DNA from: Rosistilla ulvae
GTDB lineage: Bacteria > Planctomycetota > Planctomycetia > Pirellulales > Pirellulaceae
NCBI RefSeq assembly: GCF_007741475.1
Contig: NZ_CP036261.1
Span: forward strand, 2,232,001 to 2,296,000
Direction: 5' to 3'
DNA: 64,000 nucleotides
Both the position numbers and the translations under genes were made by a program. Positions 55,333-64,000 of the stretch are shown piece after piece (within the stretch, counting starts at the first letter, position 1; every line of letters begins with the position of its first letter). The notes below the pieces were generated by a model that saw only the letters and a program-made list of their open reading frames with translations, was not told the DNA's origin and searched no databases.

Positions 55333-55689
55333 GTGAACGTGACTTCCAGTGAGCGATCTGTGGATACTCCCGACGGCCCAATCGAATACGACACTTCGTA
55401 TTTGAATTCGTTGCGCGAGTTAAAGTTTGTTGTCGTGATCGGTTCGATCGCGTTGGCGTGGACGCTGATCTACGGCGGATGGAAAGGCTATTCGAGCGAT
55501 CCCGAAGCTGTCGAGATCACCTTGGGGATGCCATCGTGGGTCTTTTGGGGAATCGCGATTCCCTGGTGCGTCACCTCGATGGCAACGTTGGGCTTTGCCC
55601 TGTTTGTGCTCCGCGAAGACGATGACGATCTTCTGGAACAGGAAGCGCAAGCTCAAGCCGAAGCAGCAAGCAAGGAGGACGCATCGTGA
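55333..55689 (+). CDS. Small two-helix membrane protein, YhdT-like symporter partner
   Basis: A 118-residue integral membrane protein starting with GTG. Two membrane helices (~residues 32-50 and 68-95, PSWVFWGIAIPWCVTSMATLGFALFVL) and an acidic tail rich in Glu/Ala are visible. Size, topology and position just before a sodium:solute symporter are those of YhdT (DUF997), the small protein encoded with PanF. Its stop overlaps the start of the symporter gene by four bases (GTGA), indicating translational coupling. Confidence 0.72.
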   Translation: MNVTSSERSVDTPDGPIEYDTSYLNSLRELKFVVVIGSIALAWTLIYGGWKGYSSDPEAVEITLGMPSWVFWGIAIPWCVTSMATLGFALFVLREDDDDLLEQEAQAQAEAASKEDAS

Positions 55690-57653
55690 ACCTCGACTCC
55701 TTCAATCTCTTGGCGGTGACCGAAGCCGGTACGCCGATCGCCGCGTTGGTCACGTTCATTCTCTATTCGGTCGCCGTCGTTCTGTTGGCGGTCGCCAGCC
55801 AGATCGTGTTGCAAAAACGATCGTTCCTGCAAGAGTATTTTCTCGGCAGCCGCAATCTCGGTTGGATCGCTTTCACGCTAACCTTTGCCGCCACCAGCGC
55901 TTCGGCCGGTTCCTTCGGCGGCTTTCCGGCCAAAGTCTACAACCACGGTTGGGTGCTGGGGTTGTGGATCGCCGGCTACATGGCGGTCCCGTTGGTTTCG
56001 CTGGGGCTGTTGGGAAAACGACTGAACCGGATCTCTAAAGAAACCGGCTCGATCACGATGCCCGAAATGATCGGTTTGCGTTTCCCCGGCCACGCCGTCC
56101 GCGGTCTGGCGACGGGGATGATCGTGGTGCTGATGAGCATTTATCTGGTGCCGCAGTTCAAGATGGCTGGCGTGATCTTGCAGTCGTTGCTGCACGATTT
56201 CGTCTTTTGGCAAACCGCTGCCGGTTACATGCAGCAACTGACCGCCGACATCCCGATCTTGCAAGCCGATGATCCGGGCTACCTGTTGGGATTGTTTGTC
56301 TTTTCGTCGATGGTGATCGTCTACACGTCCTTGGGCGGTTTCCGCGCTGTCGTCTGGACCGATGTGCTGCAGGGGATCGTGATGCTGTTCGGCGTCCTGG
56401 GGCTGTTGGTCCTGGTCCTCTCGCAAGTCGGCGGGCTGACCAAAGCGACGCAAACGTTGGCTAAGATGCAGCCGCCCAACTTGGGAATGGTCGAATTTTC
56501 GACCGATGGATCGATCGATCAACCGACGCGAGTCGCGATGGATACGTGGTTCGAAGTCGGCCCGGATCGCTTGTTCCGCACCAACGCGGCGGCTTACATC
56601 GATCCCGAAACGGGACGCTCTGCCCCGATCAAGACGGTCGAGATCATGGGAGAAGAGGAGAAGCAGCGGATCCGCCGCGATTTGTTGGACGGGGCGGTCC
56701 CCGCGTTGCCCGCGGGGTTGACGGTCGAACTGGACGAATTCCATCCCTATGCCTACGGGGCGGGGAAAAAAGGCGTCTACACGACAGCGCCGGGCCCAAG
56801 TGCCCGTTCGGAACTCGGTTTCCTGCCGCTGTCGCTCGCCTTTTCGTTCTTCCTGTTCTGGTCGATCGGCGGATCGGGGCAACCGAGCAATATGATTCGA
56901 CAGATGAGTTTCGATCGGGTGCGGACGCTGAAGCGATCGATGATCTTCCTGACCTTCTATTTCGGCGCGATCTATTTCCCGTTGGTGGTAATCTTTGTCT
57001 GCGGCCGCGTTCTGGTCCCTGGCTTGGATCAAGATCCCGACCGGATCATGGCGGCGCTTTCGTTGACCGCCGCGACTGCCGCGGAGGTTCCTTGGCTGGC
57101 GGGACTGCTGATCGCCGCCCCGTTTGCCGCGGCGATGTCGACGGTCGACAGCTTTATGTTGATGATCTCTTCGTCGCTGGTCCGCGATATCTACCAACCG
57201 ATGGTCAAGGGAGATGTATCGGATCGGACCGTCAAGATGCTCAGCTACGGCTGCACGTTTTCGGTCGGCACGATCGTGATGTTGGTCGCGATCAGCCCGC
57301 CTAAATTCCTGCAGGATCTTGTCGTCTTCACCTCCGGCGGCCTTTCGTCGTCGTTTTTGGTTCCCGTTTTCCTGGGCGTCTATTGGCCACGCTATAACTC
57401 GATCGGCGCCGTCTGCGGAATGCTGACCGGGTTCTTCACGTTCCTGTCGATGTACGGGATCGGGTATCTGATGTACGGCAGCTTGCGGGCATTTGAACCG
57501 CTGTCGTTTGATCCGATGATCGTTGGTGTGGTCGGATCGGTGATCGGCAGTCTGGTCGGATGCTTGTCATCGCCGCCGCCACCGCGAAGCATCGTGCAGA
57601 CGTTTTTTGGTGCCAAGTCGAGGCCGTCAGCGGACCACACCCCAACGGCTTAA
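55686..57653 (+). CDS. Sodium:solute symporter family protein (PanF-like)
   Basis: A 655-residue SSS-family transporter with about 12-13 membrane segments. The family signature around residues 75-110 reads ATSASAGSFGGFPAKVYNHGW, and SVDSFMLMISSSLVRDIY-like STVDSFMLMISSSLVRDIYQP marks the sodium-site helix. Between residues ~265 and ~385 a hydrophilic stretch of ~120 residues (KMQPPNLGMVEFSTDGSIDQ...) has been inserted; ordinary PanF is about 480-490 residues. The start is GTG, coupled to the preceding small gene. Substrate unknown: pantothenate by context of a YhdT-like partner, but other solutes fit. Confidence 0.86.
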   Translation: MNLDSFNLLAVTEAGTPIAALVTFILYSVAVVLLAVASQIVLQKRSFLQEYFLGSRNLGWIAFTLTFAATSASAGSFGGFPAKVYNHGWVLGLWIAGYMAVPLVSLGLLGKRLNRISKETGSITMPEMIGLRFPGHAVRGLATGMIVVLMSIYLVPQFKMAGVILQSLLHDFVFWQTAAGYMQQLTADIPILQADDPGYLLGLFVFSSMVIVYTSLGGFRAVVWTDVLQGIVMLFGVLGLLVLVLSQVGGLTKATQTLAKMQPPNLGMVEFSTDGSIDQPTRVAMDTWFEVGPDRLFRTNAAAYIDPETGRSAPIKTVEIMGEEEKQRIRRDLLDGAVPALPAGLTVELDEFHPYAYGAGKKGVYTTAPGPSARSELGFLPLSLAFSFFLFWSIGGSGQPSNMIRQMSFDRVRTLKRSMIFLTFYFGAIYFPLVVIFVCGRVLVPGLDQDPDRIMAALSLTAATAAEVPWLAGLLIAAPFAAAMSTVDSFMLMISSSLVRDIYQPMVKGDVSDRTVKMLSYGCTFSVGTIVMLVAISPPKFLQDLVVFTSGGLSSSFLVPVFLGVYWPRYNSIGAVCGMLTGFFTFLSMYGIGYLMYGSLRAFEPLSFDPMIVGVVGSVIGSLVGCLSSPPPPRSIVQTFFGAKSRPSADHTPTA

Positions 57654-57667
57654 GCCGTCGATGAGTA

Positions 57668-57700
57668 AACGAAAAAAGCCCGGCGCGATTGCGCCGGGCT
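57668..57700 (-). terminator. Intrinsic terminator for the TolC-like gene
   Basis: GCCCGGCGC and GCGCCGGGC form a strong stem around GATT. On the minus strand the stem is followed by TTTTTT, so it terminates transcription coming from the TolC-like gene; it may also help end the symporter transcript. Confidence 0.8.
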
Positions 57701-57823
57701 CCACAGATTCAAGACCTGTGGTCTCCACCCCCATGGAAATTGTTGGGTCGCCTGTCGTTCCCGCCGACGCGTCGAATGGGGATTCGCGTGCCGTGGTCTT
57801 ATCCGATCAGGCGACCGGAGCGA

Positions 57824-60097
57824 TCATGATCGATAGGGATTCGAAACGTTGCGGTCGCTGGTCCCGGTCGCTTCAAAGCTGGCCGGAACGACCGCCGATC
57901 GAGTTCTCGAATCCATCGCCGACGTGCTCGTCGGTGGACTTGGAACCGCTTTGTTGCTCAGCGGTGGGTTGATGCTGTCGAATTCAACGTCTCCGGGCAG
58001 CACTTCCATCGGCATCGCATCCTCGTAGTAGATCTCGCCGACTTCGTCACCCATCACGGTCTCGTTGTCGATCATCACGTTGTTGACGTTTGTCTTAACA
58101 GGACCTTGGCGGACAACGCCTGGACGGGTGTAGCCGTAGTTCAGGAAGTAGCTGGCGTCGCGTTCACGAGCTCGTTCCAACGCATCCCAATACGCCTTGT
58201 CAGCCCATGGTCCTTCGTTGAGGGCGATGTTGTTGTAATCGAGCAGGGTTCCCTTGAGGTAATGGACGTAGGCGATCGATTTGTTGTATTCGCACAGCGA
58301 GCGGTAGTATTCGATCTGTGCCAAGGCACGACGTTGTTGACTTTGCAGGACCACGTTGACCGGCGATCGGCCACCTTCGTATTCAGCCAATCGAGCGCGA
58401 ACTTCTCGCTCCGCTGCGGCCCAGCGTTGGAAACTGTTGTGGATCAGGTCGTAGTGCACCTGCAACTTGCCGACCGCATCGCTCAATTGATGCACCATCG
58501 CCAATTCCTTCTCTTGCAAGAACGCCTCTTCGCGTCGCAGTTGCAGTTGAGCATTGCGAACCCGTGCCTTCTCGCGTCGCGATCCGATTGCTGGTGGAGT
58601 GAATTCCAATCGTGCACCGACTTCGGTGTGATCCCCTTCGGTCAGATCGGCCAGAGCCGAGTTGGCAAAGGTGCTGCCGGGAATGTTCCCTCCGTCGCGG
58701 CTCGATGGCCCCAGTGTGTCGCCGACGCCGACCCAGCGGGCCGAGAACGAAACGTTCAAGTCGGGAAGCATCTGGTTCTTGGCGACCAAGCATTCGAGTT
58801 CACGTTGTTTGATGCGGATCTTTTGAGCACGCAGTTCGGGGCTGCGATACAAAGCTTCGGTCGTTAGTTCGTGCCAGTCGAATTTGACGGCGGCCAGCGA
58901 TGGTTCGTCGATCGGACGTGCAAGCCGTCCATCGGTCGACGCGATGCCCATCAGGTTGCGGAGTTCGCGTTCGCGGCCATAGACGCCATACGGATCGTTG
59001 CCAGGAACGTTGGTTCCCGCCAGAGCGGTCGTCAATTGAGCGCTGAAGGCGAAGAACTGTTCTTCGGCTTGAGCGACGTCTTGAGCCGTTCCCGAACCGC
59101 TTTCCAAGTTCAGTTGTGCGAAGCGAGCTGTCGCTTGAGCACTGTCGCGAGCGATCTGGGTTGTTTCGACGTTGCGGTAGGCACAATAAAGTTCCCAGTA
59201 GGCGTTCTCGACGTCGGCAACCAAGTTGCGGACCAACGATTCGAATTCGGTCAGAGAGCTGTCTTCGTTCAAGCTGGCCAGGACCACGGGGACGCGATTG
59301 ACCAGCGTGCCACGGTTCCGCATCAATGGATGTTGTACTTGAGCTTCCAGGACGACGGTGTAGTCGCTGGCGACCAGGCGGCCGACGCTGTCAGGCGTAA
59401 TATTGTTGCGTGAGTAGACAACTCGTTCGCGAAGCGTAGCGACACCACCGGTGGCGAGTCGTTTGGACAACGCCAGTTGTTGGGTGCTGTCCCAGGCCCG
59501 GAACTGTTGCGGGTTGAAAATGTTTCCGGCACCAACGTTTCGCGAGCGATCGGTCGTATCGTAGCTCAAGAAGCTGCTCATCTGAGCGTCAAACTCAGAC
59601 AAAGCGTCTTCGACACCACCAACCTGCGAAGCTCGGATCGCACCACGTGGCAGCGTGCGGTTGCCGTCGCTGTCGACGGTCAATGGCAACGACTGAGTGG
59701 TCGATGATTGAATCGCTGGATCGAAGGTCGAACCCAATCCGTCGGGCGAACCGCTCAGAATCTGAGCCGCTGTGTTCTGACGTTGTTGGGCAGTACCCGA
59801 CACGGTGCGAAGGATCTTGCTGTTGTTCAGCGCGATCGAAACGCACTCTTCCAACGTCACATCCCAGAACTCGTATTCGTGATTGTCGACCGTCAGCGGA
59901 GCCTTGGCTTGCAAGACATCCTCCAACTTGGGTAGCTCGACATCCGGATACTCAATCGCGGTTGCGGTGTCCAAATAGTGCGATAGATCGCCGTCCTCGT
60001 GCAGGTAGAACGGTTGCGTAGGTGTACGACAACCCGTTGCCACGACGAGCAGCGCGATCTGCAGGTAGACTGCGTATTGATATTGTTTGCGATTCAT
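57824..60097 (-). CDS. TolC-like outer-membrane efflux lipoprotein
   Basis: A 757-residue protein of the outer-membrane efflux family. The lipobox ATGC gives lipidated Cys23. Long coiled-coil helices of the TolC barrel/tunnel type run from ~100 to ~640, with ECVSIALNNSKIL and SLVRNLVADVENAYWELYCAYRNVETTQIARDSAQATARFAQLNLESG in the first repeat, and RLEFTPPAIGSRREKARVRNAQLQLRREEAFLQ in the second. A typical TolC is ~480 residues, so this protein carries long N- and C-terminal additions, the last ~100 residues being acidic and proline-rich. No membrane-fusion or pump gene is adjacent. Confidence 0.85.
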   Translation of the reverse strand: MNRKQYQYAVYLQIALLVVATGCRTPTQPFYLHEDGDLSHYLDTATAIEYPDVELPKLEDVLQAKAPLTVDNHEYEFWDVTLEECVSIALNNSKILRTVSGTAQQRQNTAAQILSGSPDGLGSTFDPAIQSSTTQSLPLTVDSDGNRTLPRGAIRASQVGGVEDALSEFDAQMSSFLSYDTTDRSRNVGAGNIFNPQQFRAWDSTQQLALSKRLATGGVATLRERVVYSRNNITPDSVGRLVASDYTVVLEAQVQHPLMRNRGTLVNRVPVVLASLNEDSSLTEFESLVRNLVADVENAYWELYCAYRNVETTQIARDSAQATARFAQLNLESGSGTAQDVAQAEEQFFAFSAQLTTALAGTNVPGNDPYGVYGRERELRNLMGIASTDGRLARPIDEPSLAAVKFDWHELTTEALYRSPELRAQKIRIKQRELECLVAKNQMLPDLNVSFSARWVGVGDTLGPSSRDGGNIPGSTFANSALADLTEGDHTEVGARLEFTPPAIGSRREKARVRNAQLQLRREEAFLQEKELAMVHQLSDAVGKLQVHYDLIHNSFQRWAAAEREVRARLAEYEGGRSPVNVVLQSQQRRALAQIEYYRSLCEYNKSIAYVHYLKGTLLDYNNIALNEGPWADKAYWDALERARERDASYFLNYGYTRPGVVRQGPVKTNVNNVMIDNETVMGDEVGEIYYEDAMPMEVLPGDVEFDSINPPLSNKAVPSPPTSTSAMDSRTRSAVVPASFEATGTSDRNVSNPYRS

Positions 60098-60372
60098 CCG
60101 TCTCGGTTTCCTCTGATGGGTCGCGCCCCAGCTCCACTAACTGGATAACGCAACGATCCCTGGAAACCCCCCTCAACACCCCGACCCCAAAGCTGGGCGT
60201 ACTCGTGTTGCTGCAATCGTTATCGTCAACGCAACCGGCAAACTTTGACATTTCACTCGGCGATTCCAGAATTTCTTTTCGATTCGATTAACGCCAACAA
60301 AAACGCTCGGTTTTTCGACAGCTAGCAATCCGCCGCCCACCGCCCGATACTCTCCCATCGCCGGCAACCGAC

Positions 60373-60489
60373 GCTAGCGGCTTGTCGGTTTAATCACAAC
60401 GAGCTTCCTTGCATTAGCCGTTTGGGCGTTAATGGCAGCGGAACCGAGGCTAACGCCCAATCGACTGATTAAACCGACGAGCCGCTAGC
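60373..60489. repeat. Inverted-repeat element
   Basis: GCTAGCGGCTTGTCGGTTTA is matched by its near-complement TAAACCGACGAGCCGCTAGC about 75 bases later. An inner pair, TTGGGCGTTA and TAACGCCCAA, completes a long cruciform. It explains a quarter of the ~530-base gap between divergent genes; the rest shows nothing I can name. Confidence 0.75.
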
Positions 60490-60633
60490 ATCCACAGATC
60501 GTCGGCACTGATTGGCGCTCGATCGCTTGGCCGTCATGCTGGACCAAGATCTAAAATCAACTGAAACACTTTCCAATCGCGCGTTCCCCGCTGCGAAGTA
60601 CTTGTTCATTGTTGCAAAGCCTGCGAATCGCCC

Positions 60634-61935
60634 ATGTCCCCTCCCCTTTCCCGAATCACATCCCGCTGGAAATCGACGACGATCCTAGGCGTTCTGTTTT
60701 GGAGCGGCTGTCTGGTGGCGATCGCGATCGCTGCCCGAACCCATCGCGCCGAAGCGTCGCGAGTGACCGAATTGGCGACTCACTTCATGCAGTCGCGCGA
60801 TCGGTTTCGGATCCAGCTGCCCGATGGACCGCTCCGCCGCGGCGACGCGATCTTTGCCTTAGATGCTAGCGGCCAGTGGACTCAAGTCGGACATGCGATC
60901 TCCAGCGACGAATCGAGCTCGCCGCCGTCGGCTGAAATCCTTTGGTACGGCTCGCAGCCGGCATCGCATTACGGTTTCACCTACTGTCGCAATCGCGGCA
61001 CGCTAGCCGAAGCTGTCGAGATCTTGCTGCCAGCCGAGCGACGAACGGTGATCCTAAATAGGATCGCCGCAGCCCAGCGGTTGCACGGCCCCGAACTGAC
61101 CGCCGCCTTTAAACCGATCATCGAACAGACGCTCCGCGAAAGCGTCCCGGTGATTCAACAGGCGTTAGTTCGGGCGGTTACGGCCCATCAAGCCGAATTT
61201 GACGCGATCGGCAAGCGTTTCGAAGCCGAATTGATCAACCAACGCGTCGTGCCGCTGGTGCGGTCACAGGTGCTGCCGATCGTCCGAACCCACGGCGAAC
61301 CGGTCGCCACAGCGATCGGGCAAGAGATCTGGGATCGGGCGTCCTTGTTCCGCTTCGGCTGGCGGATCATGTACGACAAATCGCCTCTGCCCCAGCGCGA
61401 TCTCAGCCAGCAGGAATGGGAGCGTTTTATGGAGACCGAGGCGATCCCGGTCTTCGAATCACACGTCGACCAGATCGTCGGGGCTGTTAAAGCGATGTTG
61501 CGGGACGTCGTGAAAAACGAAGCGGTTCGCGACGAGTTCACTCAGGTTTTGCAAGAGGTCGCCAGCGACGATCAATTGCAAGCGTTGGCCGGTTCGATCG
61601 TTCGCGATGCGATCATCGACAACCAGGAACTGCGGCAGGTCTGGCTGAAAAACTGGCAGACCGCCGAAGCGCAGCAGGCGATGCAGTTGGCCAACGCGCG
61701 ACTGGAACCGCTGGTCCGCGAGATCGGCGACGAGATCTTTGGGACGCGAGAGACGGGAATCAGTCCCGGATTCGCTCGCGTCTTAAGAACGCAGATCCTT
61801 AATAAAGATCGCCGATGGATGGAAGCGACCATGCTGCCGCAACCGCGGCGGGAGGATCAACCGGCGATCGCTGCAATCGACGAACTACCCCACACCTACC
61901 CGCTGCTCTTCTTTGCCGATCACCCGTCCGAATGA
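60634..61935 (+). CDS. Membrane-anchored protein of unknown function
   Basis: A 433-residue protein with an N-terminal membrane anchor (residues ~15-33, TTILGVLFWSGCLVAIAIA). A small beta-domain follows (~45-125, FRIQLPDGPLRRGDAIFALDASGQWTQVG). From ~130 to the end it is helical with several amphipathic helices (ELTAAFKPIIEQTLRESVPV, QQALVRAVTAHQAEFDAIGKRF). No catalytic motif is seen. It overlaps the convergent phosphatidylserine decarboxylase gene by 16 bases. A membrane-organising or mechanosensing role would be a guess. Confidence 0.75.
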   Translation: MSPPLSRITSRWKSTTILGVLFWSGCLVAIAIAARTHRAEASRVTELATHFMQSRDRFRIQLPDGPLRRGDAIFALDASGQWTQVGHAISSDESSSPPSAEILWYGSQPASHYGFTYCRNRGTLAEAVEILLPAERRTVILNRIAAAQRLHGPELTAAFKPIIEQTLRESVPVIQQALVRAVTAHQAEFDAIGKRFEAELINQRVVPLVRSQVLPIVRTHGEPVATAIGQEIWDRASLFRFGWRIMYDKSPLPQRDLSQQEWERFMETEAIPVFESHVDQIVGAVKAMLRDVVKNEAVRDEFTQVLQEVASDDQLQALAGSIVRDAIIDNQELRQVWLKNWQTAEAQQAMQLANARLEPLVREIGDEIFGTRETGISPGFARVLRTQILNKDRRWMEATMLPQPRREDQPAIAAIDELPHTYPLLFFADHPSE

Positions 61936-62828
61936 AGCCGGCACGCTCCCAGCGAATCGCCGACGCGGGCGTAGAGTTCGCGGTGCGCTGCGGACTGCTC
62001 GACCAGATCGTCGTCGAAAACGATCCGACCGGGTTCAAAGATCGTGATCGTCGATGAACCGCCAAACCGGAAATAACCTTTTTCGTCCCCCTTGGCGACC
62101 GGCGAACCGGGATCGTAGGTCTGGCGGATTCCGCCGACACATGTCGCCCCGATTTCCATCAACAAGACCGTTCCCAGTCGTTCGGTCGTCAGTGCCGTGA
62201 TCGTTCGCTTGTTGGTCGCCAGGATCTGGATGTTCTGGCGCAACGCGATCGGGTTGACGGAAAACAGCGGGCCGTTGATCAGCCGCGCCGGGCCAGGTAG
62301 GCCTGCGGCGGGAAAGTGAAAGCGGTGGTAATCGACAGGACACAGTCGAGACAATAACAAACTTCCCGACGCGTACCGGCTAGCCAATTCGGCATCTCCC
62401 AAGAGCGTCGGCAGGTCGAACATTTCCCCTTTGACGAACAGCCCGTCGCAATTTGCCAGATCGGGGACGCACAGATGGCGGCCGTCGGCGGGGAAGACAA
62501 CCTTGGACGGATCGGGATCGATCGGCCGTGCCGAACGTTTCAGCTGACGATAAAAGAAGGCGTTAAAATGTTCGAACTCCTCTGGCCGCCGCATAAATTC
62601 ATCGGCATCGAGTTCATATTCTTCGATAAAAGGGGCGATCTTGCGCCGCGTTCCGGGGCGGTCCATTTGCCAGCCATACCAATGCGAGAACAAAGCTCGC
62701 TTGACCAACGCATGTAGCGCGACCTTCCCCGCTGGCGTTCCATAGGTCCAACGGAGCGATTTGTCGCCGTACACCTTCTCGCGACAGACTTCGCCGCGGT
62801 ATCGATCGTAATAGAGTATTTCGTCCAT
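61920..62828 (-). CDS. psd: Phosphatidylserine decarboxylase
   Basis: A 302-residue proenzyme that decarboxylates phosphatidylserine to phosphatidylethanolamine at the membrane. The self-cleavage site is GGSST (Gly257-Ser258), where Ser becomes the pyruvoyl group. The supporting residues Asp115 (FPADGR) and His168 (DYHRFHFP) are in place. The start at MDEILYY is chosen because 44 upstream codons of the open frame are not PSD-like. The alpha chain is short, ending about 45 residues after the cleavage site. It faces the 129-bp repeat array with its 5' end. Confidence 0.92.
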   Translation of the reverse strand: MDEILYYDRYRGEVCREKVYGDKSLRWTYGTPAGKVALHALVKRALFSHWYGWQMDRPGTRRKIAPFIEEYELDADEFMRRPEEFEHFNAFFYRQLKRSARPIDPDPSKVVFPADGRHLCVPDLANCDGLFVKGEMFDLPTLLGDAELASRYASGSLLLSRLCPVDYHRFHFPAAGLPGPARLINGPLFSVNPIALRQNIQILATNKRTITALTTERLGTVLLMEIGATCVGGIRQTYDPGSPVAKGDEKGYFRFGGSSTITIFEPGRIVFDDDLVEQSAAHRELYARVGDSLGACRLHSDG

Positions 62829-62984
62829 GGTTTCACGCGAGCCAACGATCCAAAGTCGTTTTCGGTTTCGATGCAGGGAGGCCAACTTTCGGGCGTTTGG
62901 TCCCCAGGTTTTCGTTGCCAAACGCCAACGAATTGTAATCCAACCACGCGTTGGGCCCATAGGTGCGACGCGACGTTCAAATTA

Positions 62985-64000
62985 TGCTTGCTGAACGCCC
63001 AAGAATCGCTGGCTCCGAATTAGTGTTCTGTTTTTCAGACCACTAATCTCCGCTGATCGACGCTAATCGTGCCGGTCAAAAGGCTGAGCGGTCTGGCTGT
63101 AGAACGCTCAAGAATTTCTGGCTCCGAATAAGCCCGGATCCGCGAAGATCAGTGTTCCGTTTCTCAGACCACTAATCTCCGCTGATCGACGCTAATCGAG
63201 GCGGTCAAAAAGCTGAGCGGTCTGGCTGCAGAGCGCTCAAGAATTTCTGGCTCCGAATTAGTGCCGATAAGTGCGGATCAGCGTTCCGTTTTTCAGACCA
63301 CTAATCTCCGCTGACCGACGCTAATCGTGCCGGTCAAAAAGCTGAGCGGTCTGGATGACGAACGCTCACGAATTTCTAGATTCCAATTAGTGCGGATCAG
63401 CGAAGATTAGTGTTTCGTTTCTTAAACCACTGATCTCCGCTGATCCTCGCCAATCAAGCCGGTTGAAAAATTAAGTTGTCTGGTGGCTGAGCGCTGGAGA
63501 AGTTCTGGATCTGAATGAGCGTCGATTAGGGCGGATCAGTGTTTCGTTCTTCAAACCACTGATCGTCGCTAGTCAACGCTAATCAAGCAGGTCGAAAAAT
63601 TAAGTTGTCTGGTGGCTGAGCGCTGGAGAATTTCTAGATCTGAATGAGCGTCGATTAGGGCGGATCAGTGTTTCGTTCTTCAAACCACTGATCGTCGCTA
63701 GTCAACGCTAATCAAGCAGGTCGAAAAATTAAGTTGTCTGGTGGCTGAGTGCTGGAGAACTTCTGGATCTGAATGAGCGTCGATTAGGGCGGATCAGTGT
63801 TTCGTTTTTCAGGCCACTGATCTTCGCTGATCCTCGCTAATCAAGCCGGTTGATAAATTAAGTTGTCTGGTGGCTGAGCGCTGGAGAATTTCTAGATCTG
63901 AATGAGCGTAGACTAGGGCGGATCAGTGTTTCGTTCTTCAAACCACTGATCTTCGCTAATCGACGCCAATCAAGCCGGTTGATAAATTAAGTTGTCTGGT
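62985..64000. repeat. Tandem array of 129-bp repeats, eight units, continues past the window
   Basis: The anchor ACCACT(A/G)ATC recurs at 63039, 63168, 63298, 63426, 63555, 63684, 63813 and 63942, so the period is 128-130 bases. Each unit carries an imperfect hairpin: GCG(T)CGATTAGGGCGGATCAGTG-like sequence facing CACTGATCNTCGCTNATC. Units 1-3 and units 4-8 form two sub-families (AAGCTGAGCGGTCTGG against AAATTAAGTTGTCTGG). Stop codons occur in every frame, so it is non-coding. Confidence 0.93.

Noticed and set aside
62985-64000. CRISPR array or coding repeat protein
   Set aside because: The 129-base units are alike over their whole length, with no spacers, and all frames contain stops.

Overview
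The window looks like a chromosomal piece of a Pirellulaceae-type planctomycete (Rhodopirellula/Rosistilla-like). This is inferred from content, not from any search. The pointers are a secreted cytochrome c fused to WD40 repeats, many small planctomycete-style lipoproteins and secreted proteins, an OleA-type thiolase, ceramidase-like and squalene-cyclase-repeat secreted proteins, a high-GC sequence very rich in the hexamer CGATCG, and short mixed-strand operons. No rRNA, tRNA, CRISPR array, prophage or complete insertion sequence was found.

Layout. 1-12.5 kb: a 5'-truncated unknown gene, a c-type cytochrome/WD40 protein, the RNA-binding protein Tex (minus strand), then a tight plus-strand group of glgC, an AMP-dependent acyl ligase and a multi-pass membrane protein, followed by an LRR lipoprotein. 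12.5-19.3 kb: an accessory block with a sialidase-like/polysaccharide deacetylase fusion and a SulP transporter/beta-carbonic anhydrase fusion. It is bracketed by one degenerate copy (12.6 kb) and a four-copy array (17.9-19.2 kb) of the same hairpin-rich ~349-bp repeat. 19.3-28 kb: glycerate 2-kinase, a stand-alone diadenylate-cyclase-like protein, a TsdA-like dihaem cytochrome with a DUF3124 partner, a secreted HExxH protein with a cyclase-repeat protein, and an EF-hand protein. 28-38.5 kb: AMP nucleosidase, coproheme decarboxylase (ChdC/HemQ), a TIM-barrel-like protein, a ceramidase-like protein, a double zinc ribbon, a CopD-like membrane protein, a large secreted protein and a dihaem cytochrome lipoprotein.

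38.5-44.1 kb: a minus-strand run of an OleA-like enzyme, pabB, ccoI and ccoS leading into the dihaem lipoprotein. The cbb3 oxidase subunits that CcoI and CcoS serve are not in the window. 44.8-48.6 kb: a glutamine-amidotransferase-fold protein that lacks its nucleophilic cysteine, a phytanoyl-CoA-dioxygenase-like enzyme, and a rearranged locus. That locus holds the 3' end of a second phyH-like gene, a truncated ORF and an unknown 292-aa gene, followed by a 396-bp MITE-like element with terminal inverted repeats and a 12-bp target duplication. 48.6-64 kb: der, a secreted repeat protein, a DUF1015 protein, small lipoprotein and membrane proteins, two TadE-like proteins, a YhdT-like/sodium-solute-symporter pair, a TolC-like efflux lipoprotein, an unknown membrane-anchored protein, phosphatidylserine decarboxylase, and a 129-bp tandem repeat array that runs off the right end.

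Most genes are ordinary metabolic or envelope genes. The best candidates for something new are the repeat-bracketed two-gene island, the rearranged phyH/292-aa locus with its adjacent MITE, the cysteine-less amidotransferase, the orphan DAC-like protein, and the two non-coding repeat arrays.
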